From positions 1-28,667 of IMG/VR virus record IMGVR_UViG_3300037961_000476: a stretch of 28,667 bases of DNA. The stretch is one strand, 5' to 3'. Shown here piece by piece: positions 12,365 to 20,703 of this stretch. This stretch comes from a virus. A program made the position numbers and the translations under genes. Within the stretch, counting starts at the first letter, position 1. Each line of letters opens with the position of its first letter. The notes below the pieces were generated by a model. That model was not told the DNA's origin. It searched no databases and saw only the letters and a list, made by a program, of their open reading frames with translations.

Positions 12365-14599
12365 TTATACAGGTGTTGACCTGCTTCTTTCAGTTTCTTT
12401 TCTAGGTTTTAAAAACCCGTGATTCTTCATTTTCCAGGTAGTTTTTCTCATTTCTGCATCATCAGGCATAGGCATTTTTCCATTTGCAAACTGTTGAGAA
12501 ACCAATCTGAAATTGTTTAATGTTCCATTTGGAAGATATTCATTTTCTTGATATTCTTTCCCGTCTACATCTACAAATGTTTTGCCTTTAGGCACTCTAC
12601 GTCTAAAATAGAATACTCGTTCCCATTTATGTTTGCAATTAGCACCGCCCTTGTAAAGTGCTATATTATAAGTATTTGATCCATTAGGACCAAAACCTTT
12701 ATTAACAGCTTTTTGTGAAGCCTTCTTTAAATCTTCCATTCTATATAATGTGCCTTGTTTAGATTTAGCAACCATTTTTTCACAAAACTTTCTACTTGTA
12801 ACTTTTCCTGTTTTTTTATCAATAGATAAAGTTTGAGAATATCTATATAAAACCCTAAACAACCCTATATCACTAGAGCTGTCTGCAACATTTGGAGTAC
12901 CCGCAGGTGCATAAGCAAATTCGTGATATCTACTATCTATATTATGCTCGTCTAGTTCTTCAATATGTGCTTCATACCATTCATCTTCATCTAGTGTAAT
13001 ACCAATTTCATCAAAATACTCTAAGCAAACGTCATCGTCATCTACTTCAATAGACATATTCTCTCTAACCCCTTCTATTTCTTTTACTTTTTTTTTTGCC
13101 CAAGATTGTCCTGCATCACCACCCCATAATGCCCAAGCAATTCTTCCTGCTGACGGAAACCCATCTTCACCTATTTCAAACCCTTCTGCTTTTTTATCTA
13201 CTTCGTGTCTAGCAAAAAAACTGTTCATACGAGAAATAGTGTCAAAACTAAGATTGTCACCGTTCTTAATATTAGTAGCTCTAGCAACTGCAACTTGAGT
13301 CCCGCCACGCCCGTATTCTCTACGCCATTCTAAACCTTTTATAGCTTCGTCAATCATTCCTTGCGTTGGCTTTGTATCTATGTCTTGTAAGTCTTTAAAT
13401 TCTTGCTTTAAATTATCTGTATTTATGTCCTCTTTTGTAACACCTTCTTTTTCTTGATCTTCTTCTGATTGTGTCTTAGTAACTTCTAAATCAATGAAAT
13501 CAGCAGGTTTAAGCGATTTAAAGTATAAATCAAGGTTTATATCATTAACTCTAAATATCTTCTCTAAACCCTTTAAAAGCGTGTTTTGGAAGGGAATGAC
13601 TACAGTATTTGTAAATAAACTAAAAGCATCACGTAATTCATCTGCATTATTTCCAAGTCCACCACCTTCTGCTCTAATACCAAATAATATTGGTGACGTA
13701 ACTCTATGCCCCGCCAAGATTTGATTTACAGCTTGTTTTGACATACCTTCCCAAGCACTTTGTGCATCATTCATTTGGATAGGTTCTATAATTGGTGCTG
13801 TTTCTTTTCCGTCATTAAAAGTAATAAGTATTTTACCTGCATTGCCACTACCTGCAAATTTAGCGTTTAGTTGTCTTTCTATAGTTCTGCGTTCTTCATC
13901 TGTAGGTACTCCATTAGAAAAACCAACGTGCATACTAGGAGTCATACCACTTGTAATGTTAGACAAATGAAACTGAGCAATCTCTAATTCCATTTGAATC
14001 CAATCTGTAGCAGCCACATAATCAGGTGCAAAGCCATAAAATAAAGCAGGGTTTTTATCTCTAATCATTAAGATTTGACTTGCTTGTGTTCTATCTTCAG
14101 TATTAAAAGCTGCATAAGCACGTGGTCTGTATTCTGCCTTTTTACATTTTGCCCAATTAGCACTATAATAATACGTGTCTATTTCACCGTCAATCATTTT
14201 ACCTGAACGTATGTACTGAGCAGGTATGTGTTTCATTTTAGCAATCTTGCTACGATCCCTAGACCATATAACATTAACATAGCAGCCACCGAATAGCTTT
14301 AAGTCCATTGCCAGGTCTTTTAGCACATCATCATCTGAATTATGCAATAGTTCTGTTAAACGTAGATATGATTCTTTTGTGTTTTCTGATTCATCTGCAT
14401 TTGTAGCAGCTAAGCCTTCACCATAAATCATTGCACCTATAGACTTAATTAAAGCACCATTAATAGCACTGCCTAAGAATAGGTCTAGTAAGTAGTTAGG
14501 ATATAGATTGTCCTCACCAAAAGAAACCCAATCATTCTTTGAATCTTCTACTAAGTGCGGGATATTGTAGTGTGATAGTTTTATTAAATCTAATTTCAT
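12365..14599 (-). CDS. Portal protein with long fused C-terminal extension
   Basis: 744 aa. Residues 1 to about 370 form a portal: DWVSFGEDNLYPNYLLDLFL near the N-terminus, DLKLFGGCYVNVIWSRD, then QILAGHRVTSPILFGI and DELRDAFSLFTNTVV. Residues about 425-510 carry a module with RREYGRGGTQVAVARA, SRMNSFFARHE and IAWALWGGDAGQSW, seen elsewhere attached to phage capsid or portal proteins. Residues about 590-690 carry RKFCEKMVAKS and GGANCKHKWERVFYFRR, a Cys/His pattern like the C-terminal part of MuF-type minor head proteins. So portal and minor-head functions may share one polypeptide. It starts just after the 146-aa gene. Portal identity is good; the added modules' roles are inferred. Confidence 0.75.
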   Translation of the reverse strand: MKLDLIKLSHYNIPHLVEDSKNDWVSFGEDNLYPNYLLDLFLGSAINGALIKSIGAMIYGEGLAATNADESENTKESYLRLTELLHNSDDDVLKDLAMDLKLFGGCYVNVIWSRDRSKIAKMKHIPAQYIRSGKMIDGEIDTYYYSANWAKCKKAEYRPRAYAAFNTEDRTQASQILMIRDKNPALFYGFAPDYVAATDWIQMELEIAQFHLSNITSGMTPSMHVGFSNGVPTDEERRTIERQLNAKFAGSGNAGKILITFNDGKETAPIIEPIQMNDAQSAWEGMSKQAVNQILAGHRVTSPILFGIRAEGGGLGNNADELRDAFSLFTNTVVIPFQNTLLKGLEKIFRVNDINLDLYFKSLKPADFIDLEVTKTQSEEDQEKEGVTKEDINTDNLKQEFKDLQDIDTKPTQGMIDEAIKGLEWRREYGRGGTQVAVARATNIKNGDNLSFDTISRMNSFFARHEVDKKAEGFEIGEDGFPSAGRIAWALWGGDAGQSWAKKKVKEIEGVRENMSIEVDDDDVCLEYFDEIGITLDEDEWYEAHIEELDEHNIDSRYHEFAYAPAGTPNVADSSSDIGLFRVLYRYSQTLSIDKKTGKVTSRKFCEKMVAKSKQGTLYRMEDLKKASQKAVNKGFGPNGSNTYNIALYKGGANCKHKWERVFYFRRRVPKGKTFVDVDGKEYQENEYLPNGTLNNFRLVSQQFANGKMPMPDDAEMRKTTWKMKNHGFLKPRKETERSRSTPV

Positions 14600-14601
14600 A
14601 G

Positions 14602-15042
14602 TTATATTGTTATATAAACGCTTTCAGTATCAGAATCGTTTGTAGTATATTCAGTATATGTAACTGCTCTAGTATCATCCATACTAGATAAATTTAGTAA
14701 ACCTGTAAAAATAACAGAAAGACCTGAAGGATCAAGATTTGCAGCACTTGAATTTTCATATATTGTAACATCATAAAAACCAAGAGGGAAATCAGTATTT
14801 CCTAAGTTTAAAATACCCAAAGAAAAATTGTCTGAGTTAGATACTATAATTGTAAGTCTCAAATACCTTTCTTTGTCTGTTGTTACAACAGAAGTAGGAA
14901 GGAATGTTTTTGAATTGCCTGTTAATTGACTTGTAATGGTCATCAATACGCCATTATCAACAGTTGTCATTTTATCAAATAAATTAAGATAAAAATTTGA
15001 AGCAAAAACAGTAGGTGCTTTATCTTTTTTAGTTTGCATCAT
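14602..15042 (-). CDS. Beta-rich structural protein, Bacteroidota-phage type
   Basis: 146 aa. All-beta, Ser/Thr/Asn-rich, with SVVTTDKERYLRLTI then LGFYDVTIYENSSAANLDPS, the layout of an Ig-like or jelly-roll virion protein that recurs in Bacteroidota phages near portal genes. Its first ATG is part of an ATGA overlap with the preceding 39-aa gene; it stops 2 nt before the portal start. Decoration or minor head protein is the best guess. Confidence 0.5.
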   Translation of the reverse strand: MMQTKKDKAPTVFASNFYLNLFDKMTTVDNGVLMTITSQLTGNSKTFLPTSVVTTDKERYLRLTIIVSNSDNFSLGILNLGNTDFPLGFYDVTIYENSSAANLDPSGLSVIFTGLLNLSSMDDTRAVTYTEYTTNDSDTESVYITI

Positions 15043-15158
15043 ATCTCTTCAAATAATTCGTTAAACAATTCAATACATACTTCTTTTATTGTTTCCATTT
15101 TTTCCTGTGTAGGTTCAGGCTTTATATGTCCTCTAAATTCAGGCTTTACTTGAAACAT
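15039..15158 (-). CDS. Small hypothetical protein
   Basis: 39 aa, starting MFQVKPEFRGHIKPEPTQEK and ending in IELFNELFEEI, with an amphipathic C-terminal helix. Its TGA overlaps the ATG of the next gene in an ATGA junction and its 5' end overlaps the 56-aa gene by 20 nt, so it is probably translated by coupling. No family recognised. Confidence 0.5.
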   Translation of the reverse strand: MFQVKPEFRGHIKPEPTQEKMETIKEVCIELFNELFEEI

Positions 15159-15309
15159 CTTTTTTCTTTTTTGGTTTTTCTTCTATAAACAATCTATCTC
15201 TAACGCTTTCTCTTAGTGATGCAATTTGCTTTTGTGTTAAGTCATTTAATGGGATATTGATACTATCAATACTTTTACCTTCCCATTCTTTTTTTAATTT
15301 CCAAGCCAT
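15139..15309 (-). CDS. Small basic protein behind a late-promoter-like box
   Basis: 56 aa, starting MAWKLKKEWEGKSIDSINIP and ending with a Lys-rich tail (EEKPKKKKDVSSKA). LTQKQIASLRESVRDRLF forms a probable helix. It follows a terminator and the repeated upstream box, which argues for a real first gene of a transcript. Small proteins of this sort in head modules can be assembly factors, but I cannot name it. Confidence 0.5.
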   Translation of the reverse strand: MAWKLKKEWEGKSIDSINIPLNDLTQKQIASLRESVRDRLFIEEKPKKKKDVSSKA

Positions 15310-15320
15310 AGTAGTTTATT

Positions 15321-15346
15321 ATAAATATAAAAGTTAAGATATTGTT
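15321..15346 (-). promoter_or_regulatory. Repeated late upstream box, copy 4
   Basis: Minus strand AACAATATCTTAAC (15333-15346) then TTTATATTTAT (15321-15331), 11 nt before the ATG at 15309. It lies between the terminator at 15361-15383 and the gene, where a new promoter is expected. Diverges slightly from the other copies. Confidence 0.55.
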
Positions 15347-15360
15347 TTTTAGTGTACAAA

Positions 15361-15383
15361 AAAAGGGGCAAAAAACCCCTTTT
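15361..15383 (-). terminator. Intrinsic terminator after the tail-tube-like gene
   Basis: Perfect 8-bp stem AAAAGGGG/CCCCTTTT with a 7-nt loop, followed on the minus strand by an unbroken T run. It lies 22 nt after the stop of the gene at 15405-16013. Confidence 0.8.
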
Positions 15384-15404
15384 CTTTTCTATTTAGAGTA
15401 ACGA

Positions 15405-16013
15405 TTAAGTTCCTTCTGTAATCACTATATCTGTAGGGTCAGCAATAACATCAGCTAATTGGTCAAATGGGTATTTTGATTGAGCAACTCCATTTGTTCG
15501 TATCACTTGAACCAAAGCATTTCTTTCTTCTGCACCCCATTCTATTGTGTATCCTGTTAAATCACCCTTAGCAGCACCAGAAATTACAGTACCCCCTGTT
15601 ACGTGACAACCTCCGTCAATACCTAATAAAAAACAGTTGTCATTTTCATCAAGTACAAAAATTTGTGCTCTTGAATACGCAATCAACCTAAGTTCATTAG
15701 TCATATCGTGGTCTATCTTTTGTAGTGTTATAGATAGTGTTTGATTAAAGAATGTAGTTCCATTAGCATTGTCTGATTGTACATTAACAGTCATACTAGA
15801 TAAGTTTGGCACTAAGTCATATTTAAATACTGTAGTTGCACCACCACTAGCACCACTCCAAGATGCAAAACCTGCATCAGTCATTTCTGTAGCGTTTACA
15901 GTTGCAACAGCAGAAATATTATTATTGTAATTTTTACAAATATAAATGGCTTTTAGACCACCTATACTGTCTTTACAATCTATTAAACGTCCTCTTGTTA
16001 TATCACAAGCCAT
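15405..16013 (-). CDS. Putative major tail (tube) protein
   Basis: 202 aa. Starts MACDITRGRLIDCKDSIGGL, then a series of beta strands with VFKYDLVPNLSSMTV, FFNQTLSITLQKID, and FLLGIDGGCHVTGGTVISG followed by GDLTGYTIEW. This is the pattern of an abundant structural protein found after the capsid gene in Bacteroidota siphophages, most likely the tail tube. It is flanked by terminators on both sides, so its mRNA level may be set separately, as suits a high-copy virion protein. Tube identity is inferred from family likeness. Confidence 0.6.
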   Translation of the reverse strand: MACDITRGRLIDCKDSIGGLKAIYICKNYNNNISAVATVNATEMTDAGFASWSGASGGATTVFKYDLVPNLSSMTVNVQSDNANGTTFFNQTLSITLQKIDHDMTNELRLIAYSRAQIFVLDENDNCFLLGIDGGCHVTGGTVISGAAKGDLTGYTIEWGAEERNALVQVIRTNGVAQSKYPFDQLADVIADPTDIVITEGT

Positions 16014-16041
16014 ATTATTATTATTTAAAAGTTAAATAAAA

Positions 16042-16063
16042 GGGGAGTATATTTCAACTCCCC
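16042..16063 (-). terminator. Intrinsic terminator after the major capsid gene
   Basis: Perfect 7-bp stem GGGGAGT/ACTCCCC with an 8-nt loop, followed on the minus strand by TTTTATTT. It lies 15 nt after the capsid stop. The loop is the same as in the early terminator at 4607-4628. Confidence 0.75.
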
Positions 16064-16077
16064 ATTTAAAGTATCTA

Positions 16078-17052
16078 TTAAGTCCAAACAGATGTAGCAT
16101 ATACACCGTCTGTACCTACTGCTGTTTGTACACCCATTGCAAAGTTCATTACAACTCTAACATTGTCAGAACCATCAAATTGGTAAGTTGGTATAACTCT
16201 TGCTTCAGTCCAATCTGTAGCTAAGTTAGTACCTACAACAAGGTTTTCAGGATATGTAGCAACTATAGTATCATTAAACATACCAGGACAAACATAAATA
16301 GGAAAGCCCATATAAGTTAAGCCATTAAACTGACCTGCTGCACCTAATTGTTGGAATGTTGTAGCAGAAGCTAATTTCTGTGCATATAAAGCATAAGTTT
16401 TTTGATTCATATAGAAACCAAAACCTGGCTTTGATAAAATACCTTCTACAGAAGCAACAACTTTGTCATAAACTGCAGCTAAATCATCTAAGATGTCTGC
16501 AGTAGTGATAGCACCGTCTAAATCTACTTCGTGAAAATCTTTCATAGCAGAAGCATCAGCACCCGCTTGATCTAAAGAACCGTCATCAGATTGAAACCCA
16601 ACTCCAAAAGGTGAAGAACCTTTCCAAATCATATTTTCGATATGCGCACCTGCTTTTGCAGCAACAGAAGCTAATAAAAAGTCCTCAAATGTTCCTGGAA
16701 GGTTTCCATTTCTGTCCATATTCTCACCAATCCAAGTAGGGAAAATTGTTCCTCTACAAATTTCTTCATTTACTTTCATATCAGTTAATGTTAAAACTTG
16801 CTCAGTTAATGAAGTGTCATTACCTGATGAGAATGAACAAGCTGCAGCAACTACAGGATCACTAACACCTAAGTTAGAAATAACTGCTTTTGAATTTAAA
16901 CCGTCTATTTGTCTTACATATCCTTTTGCTATAGTGTCAGGTGACTTAACAGCAGCGGTAACGTAAGGCAATGCTAATTTACCTGCATAGGTGTTATCAG
17001 TTACGGTTATATCAAACTGATAATCTTTACTTAAGTTATAATTTTTTGCCAT
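16078..17052 (-). CDS. Major capsid protein (HK97-fold, putative)
   Basis: 324 aa. Length, acidic Ala/Gly-rich composition and features such as GTIFPTWIGENMDRNGNLPG, AHIENMIWKGSSPFG, FGFYMNQKTYALYAQKL and FNGLTYMGFPIYVCPGM are those of Bacteroidota-phage capsid proteins. The last portion (VRVVMNFAMGVQTAV) is the usual P-domain-like strand region. It directly follows protease and scaffold genes and precedes a terminator, exactly the capsid position. It forms the icosahedral shell after scaffold removal. Confidence 0.8.
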   Translation of the reverse strand: MAKNYNLSKDYQFDITVTDNTYAGKLALPYVTAAVKSPDTIAKGYVRQIDGLNSKAVISNLGVSDPVVAAACSFSSGNDTSLTEQVLTLTDMKVNEEICRGTIFPTWIGENMDRNGNLPGTFEDFLLASVAAKAGAHIENMIWKGSSPFGVGFQSDDGSLDQAGADASAMKDFHEVDLDGAITTADILDDLAAVYDKVVASVEGILSKPGFGFYMNQKTYALYAQKLASATTFQQLGAAGQFNGLTYMGFPIYVCPGMFNDTIVATYPENLVVGTNLATDWTEARVIPTYQFDGSDNVRVVMNFAMGVQTAVGTDGVYATSVWT

Positions 17053-17059
17053 TTTTTTA

Positions 17060-17752
17060 TTATTTATTATTAATGTAATACGCTGCCCTCTCTTTAGTAG
17101 ACAGTTTCTTTAAATCAATAGTAGAGTTAAAAGTTCTACCTTCAGGATTGTATTCAATACCTTCACTTGCAGGTTCACCGCTTAATTCAACTATTTTACT
17201 TTTTAATTCTTCGATTTGAGTCATAAGTTCACCTATAACTTCGCTAGACATTTCTGTTTTATCTTCTTCTACTACTTCTTCTTCAGATAATTCTTCAGCA
17301 GATGCTTCTACTTTGTCTGCTTTAAGGTCTGCAACAGCATCTTCAAGATTCTTAATTCTTTTTTCCATTCCTGCCCAATCAGCAACATCAGCTTCGTCGT
17401 GTCCTGGCTCATGTTCTAATTCCTCTTTTGTAGATTCTACTTCCTCAGAAAGTTCTTCCTCAGATGCCTCAACATCTTCAGCTTCTTTTTCTTCTCCTAG
17501 GTCTAGGATTTCAGAAGAATCACCGATTGTCATTTTATTACCATTTTCCATAGTGTAGCTTCCCGCTTCTAATGGACTAGCTTCGCCGTCATCACCGACA
17601 GCAAATACTTTAGAGCCAATCATAAACTGCTCATCTTCTGTAGCAAGAATACGACCGTCCTCTAATTTCATTTCAGCGTAGAATTTTACGCTATAAGATT
17701 TAGGTTCATTTTTCATTTTTAAGATATTTAAAATTTTTTCTAGTGTACTCAT
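17060..17752 (-). CDS. Capsid scaffold-like acidic protein
   Basis: 230 aa from ATG at 17750-17752; the longer frame from 17827 would cover the intergenic box and part of the protease gene, so I rejected it. The N-terminus (MSTLEKILNILKMKNEPKSY) is followed by a beta domain (GRILATEDEQFMIGSKVFAV), then a very acidic Glu-rich coiled-coil stretch (about 85-190) and a short C-terminal tail (STKERAAYYINNK). Scaffolds are acidic, helical and sit between protease and capsid, as here. It probably templates the prohead and is then cut by the protease. Confidence 0.65.
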   Translation of the reverse strand: MSTLEKILNILKMKNEPKSYSVKFYAEMKLEDGRILATEDEQFMIGSKVFAVGDDGEASPLEAGSYTMENGNKMTIGDSSEILDLGEEKEAEDVEASEEELSEEVESTKEELEHEPGHDEADVADWAGMEKRIKNLEDAVADLKADKVEASAEELSEEEVVEEDKTEMSSEVIGELMTQIEELKSKIVELSGEPASEGIEYNPEGRTFNSTIDLKKLSTKERAAYYINNK

Positions 17753-17759
17753 AACATTT

Positions 17760-17786
17760 ATAAATATAAAGGAGTTAATATTGTTT
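17760..17786 (-). promoter_or_regulatory. Repeated late upstream box, copy 3
   Basis: Minus strand AAACAATATTAAC (17774-17786) then TTTATATTTAT (17760-17770), 7 nt before the scaffold ATG. Best-conserved example of the upstream element. Confidence 0.6.
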
Positions 17787-17804
17787 ATTTCTTTTAGCGT
17801 TTTT

Positions 17805-18788
17805 TTACTTGAATTTAATTGTAGCACATACTTTTGCAGCTGTTTCTTTATTGCCGTATTGCTTCATTTGATCTCTCATACATTCGTCCCAAGAATACTT
17901 TAACATAGCTTTACGTTTAGCATAAGCAATATATTCTAACATCTTGTATTTTTTCTTGCGTTTTTTTCGTCCTGTTTCAGCGTGTTCTTCACGCATAGTA
18001 GCTGATGCATGGTCTGCACAAGGCATAAATAATTTAACACCGTCTACTGTATGAGTGTGACTGCCTGAACAACCTTTAAACATTTCAGCATATAGTTCAG
18101 CTTCCTCTTTAGTTCTAAATAACGGCTCACCATCTAATGCACCTACAGGCTGTAGTTCGTTTTGTAGAATAACGTCTTTAATTCTGCTCATTGTTACCTC
18201 ATCAGGACAATCTTCACATACTTCATCTAATATATCTACTTCCTTAGATGCTTCTATTAGCTTGTCTGTGAAGTAGCCTTCAATAGAAAAACCTCTAACC
18301 TCTTTATTCTTGATAGCATCCCAAATCTCAGGATTATTTTCTGCTGATACTTGAACAAACCACGTTCCAACAGGTAAGTTGTTAAAACCATACATATTGG
18401 ATTTGTCAAATTTCTTATCTTCCTTAATCCACGATTCTACGACCGTTAAACCTTGTATTGGCTCTTTGTGTTCATAAGTGTGATTATTGTTGTTTAAACT
18501 AGCCATAAATAGCTTCTGAGCTTGTTTTATAGTTTCTTTAGTAAAGTAAACGTCGTACTCCTCGTTAGTTTCCTTATCGAGTCTTGGAATACGTTTCTCA
18601 GGAATAAGTATAGCACCGATTAATTGTTTCTTTTCTTCATCTGCTTTTGCTAGACTTAAAAAGTCATTATTAAAGAAAACAAAGTTTTCCTCTATGGCAG
18701 GGAATTTGACAACGGAAATGGCATCTACACCAAAGTGGTCTGCAGTTTCATCTATGATTAATTCTATAAGTTTTTTCTTTTTCTTCAT
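17805..18788 (-). CDS. Prohead protease (XkdF-type) with C-terminal extension
   Basis: 327 aa. Residues about 55-175 match XkdF-like phage serine proteases: LIGAILIPEKRIPRLDKETN, FTKETIKQAQKLFM, H107 in YEHKEP, VVESWI, GTWFVQV and GFSIEGYF with the likely nucleophile S168. Residues about 235-260 hold CSGSHTHTVDGVKLFMPCAD, a Cys/His motif. The C-terminus is very basic (GRKKRKKKYKMLEYIAYAKR). It precedes scaffold and capsid, the normal order for a protease that matures the prohead. The His/Ser assignment comes from the family; the fused tail is not explained. Confidence 0.75.
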   Translation of the reverse strand: MKKKKKLIELIIDETADHFGVDAISVVKFPAIEENFVFFNNDFLSLAKADEEKKQLIGAILIPEKRIPRLDKETNEEYDVYFTKETIKQAQKLFMASLNNNNHTYEHKEPIQGLTVVESWIKEDKKFDKSNMYGFNNLPVGTWFVQVSAENNPEIWDAIKNKEVRGFSIEGYFTDKLIEASKEVDILDEVCEDCPDEVTMSRIKDVILQNELQPVGALDGEPLFRTKEEAELYAEMFKGCSGSHTHTVDGVKLFMPCADHASATMREEHAETGRKKRKKKYKMLEYIAYAKRKAMLKYSWDECMRDQMKQYGNKETAAKVCATIKFK

Positions 18789-18790
18789 AA

Positions 18791-18822
18791 CACTAATAAA
18801 TATAAAGTTGTCTATTTTGTTT
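18791..18822 (-). promoter_or_regulatory. Repeated late upstream box, copy 2
   Basis: Minus strand AAACAAAATAGAC (18810-18822) then TTTATATTTATTAGTG (18791-18806), directly before the protease ATG and overlapping the tape-measure stop. Confidence 0.55.
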
Positions 18823-20539
18823 ATAATGTTGCTTGAATTTCTAATTCTTGCTGTAATGCTTGAGCATTTGAAATGTCACTTTCTACTACATACGCTTGTG
18901 TCGGTGCCATTTGTCCTAGTTCAGGCTGCTCTACTGCTTCAATGTTTGGTGCGCCTAATTCTATACCTTGAGGACCACCCCCGCTTTCAGAAGGCACATC
19001 TATTTGAGGATCAGGACCGTCACCACCTCCAGGTACTTTTTTAAGAACAGCTTTAGCATTTACAATACCTGCTAATACAGATGCCACACCTGTTGCTATT
19101 GCACCTAAGTTTAGAGGGAATGGCAATCCTGCACCTGCAGCTATAGCACCTGACACACCTTTTGCTGTATCTATTAGAATACCTGCTAATGCTGCTGCTT
19201 TTGCTGCTGCTGTACCTTCACCTGCAAGTTGTGCTATGCTACTTAAAATATCTTTAGCCGCACCTACCCGCAACGCTTTATCTGCTTTAATTTTAGCCTC
19301 TGTTATTGCTAATTCTTTTTTGGCTTCATCAACTAAAATTTTAAGTCTTGCGTCACTTATACTTTTATCAAATTCTAAATTTAATTCTGCAGCTTGTTGT
19401 TCTAGTAAAGTTCTTTCTTGTTGCTTGGCAAGTAGTTCTTGTTGAAAAACTTCTCTTTCTGCCTCTAACGCCTTTTCATTTACAAGTTGTTCAGACCTCT
19501 GTCCTGTAATTCTTTCTTCTAAATCAAATAATTCTGTTTTAGCATTTTTTAACGCAACTTGTAATTGTATGTTATCTTGATTTTTGCTTAGCTCTGCTTC
19601 AGCTAATTGTACTTTCTTTTGTGCTAATTCTTGTTCTTTTAAAAATTGTTCTTCTAATATTCTTCCTAATTCTTGATTTGCTGCAATACGTTCATCAAAT
19701 GTCAAACTTATATCATCTCTAATTTGTCTTTGTAATTCAGCATCTCTTTGGTAGATTAATTGTAGTTGCCTTTGGTCTGCCTCTGCTAGTTGCACCTCAT
19801 TTCTAAGAGCTGTTATTGCCTTACCATATTTAATAGCTTCTTGCGTAGATTTTTTTATTTCTGTAGTAGTGTTTTTTATGGCTACACCTATTTTTTCAAA
19901 TTGTTCAGGAGTTACTCCTGTTGCCATTTGTGTTAATGCGCCACCTGCATCCTTAGCACCCTCTTTAATTAAATCTAAATCTTTTTTAAATACTCCTTTT
20001 ATAACTGTACCTAAAGCACCAAATAAATCAATTATTGCCGTTACTCTATTTACTATATTTTCTTTTAACGCCTCCCAAAAGCTTTTTATAAATTCTTTAG
20101 GACTACTAAAAGTATTTATTATTATATCACCTAGTTTTTTAAAAATAAGACCTAAGGCTTCACTAGCAACAGACATTTTGTCTATAAAAACTTGATTCTT
20201 AGATAACGCATTTTGTAATTGTACAAAAGCAGCAACAACTAAACCAATCCCCATTGCTTTCAAGGCTGTATTAACTGACAAAATTCCTGTTTTCATTGTC
20301 TTAAATCCTTTCTTAGATTCTTCTGCCCCTTTGCCTATATCTTTAACCTCTTGAGCTGTTCCTTTCGCTTTAGCACTTACATCTCCAAGAGTGGTTTTTG
20401 CTTGTGTTGCATCAATATCTACAGGCATAGTTCTACGAAAATCAGCAAATGCTGCATCTGTTTCGCTTCTAAGTTTTTTAATGTCAGATATTGCAGACCT
20501 TGTATCTACATTTATTTTTATTGTTTTTTCTACCGCCAT
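18821..20539 (-). CDS. Tape measure protein
   Basis: 572 aa. An N-terminal helical region (KTIKINVDTRSAISDIKKLR), hydrophobic segments in the first third (MGIGLVVAAFVQLQNALS), a long Gln/Glu/Lys coiled coil (about 240-420) and a Gly/Ala-rich hydrophobic region (AAALAGILIDTAKGVSGAIA) before a Pro/Gly tail are the signature of siphovirus tape measures, which set tail length. It is short for the family, implying a short tail (by the usual ~0.15 nm per residue, under 90 nm). It is followed by the late box and the protease gene. Confidence 0.8.
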   Translation of the reverse strand: MAVEKTIKINVDTRSAISDIKKLRSETDAAFADFRRTMPVDIDATQAKTTLGDVSAKAKGTAQEVKDIGKGAEESKKGFKTMKTGILSVNTALKAMGIGLVVAAFVQLQNALSKNQVFIDKMSVASEALGLIFKKLGDIIINTFSSPKEFIKSFWEALKENIVNRVTAIIDLFGALGTVIKGVFKKDLDLIKEGAKDAGGALTQMATGVTPEQFEKIGVAIKNTTTEIKKSTQEAIKYGKAITALRNEVQLAEADQRQLQLIYQRDAELQRQIRDDISLTFDERIAANQELGRILEEQFLKEQELAQKKVQLAEAELSKNQDNIQLQVALKNAKTELFDLEERITGQRSEQLVNEKALEAEREVFQQELLAKQQERTLLEQQAAELNLEFDKSISDARLKILVDEAKKELAITEAKIKADKALRVGAAKDILSSIAQLAGEGTAAAKAAALAGILIDTAKGVSGAIAAGAGLPFPLNLGAIATGVASVLAGIVNAKAVLKKVPGGGDGPDPQIDVPSESGGGPQGIELGAPNIEAVEQPELGQMAPTQAYVVESDISNAQALQQELEIQATL

Positions 20540-20703
20540 ATTATTCTGTATAATTGTTTAAACATTCTGCGTATGCTTGAATGGTATTCTTCCATGCCAT
20601 AAGCAAAATCTAATTCTTTGTCTTTGTATTCTACTAATTGTAAGTGGTCTATACTATGTATAATTAACTTACTTGTATTTTCTATATATTTTTTTAGTTC
20701 CAT
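20530..20703 (-). CDS. Small hypothetical protein before the tape measure
   Basis: 57 aa from ATG at 20701-20703, starting MELKKYIENTSKLIIHSIDH and ending FKQLYRIIWR. It overlaps the 1205-aa gene stop by 10 nt and the tape-measure start by 10 nt. A longer frame reaching 20826 would overlap the upstream gene heavily, so it is unlikely. Helical and basic. In this slot phages sometimes encode tail-assembly helpers, but no motif supports that. Confidence 0.55.
   Translation of the reverse strand: MELKKYIENTSKLIIHSIDHLQLVEYKDKELDFAYGMEEYHSSIRRMFKQLYRIIWR

Noticed and set aside
17313-17558. Plus-strand Ser-rich ORF opposite the scaffold
   Set aside because: It is the reverse reading of the Glu-rich scaffold codons.
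17060-17827. Scaffold gene starting at 17827
   Set aside because: That start lies inside the protease gene and reads through the upstream box; ATG at 17752 follows the box at the same distance as in other copies.
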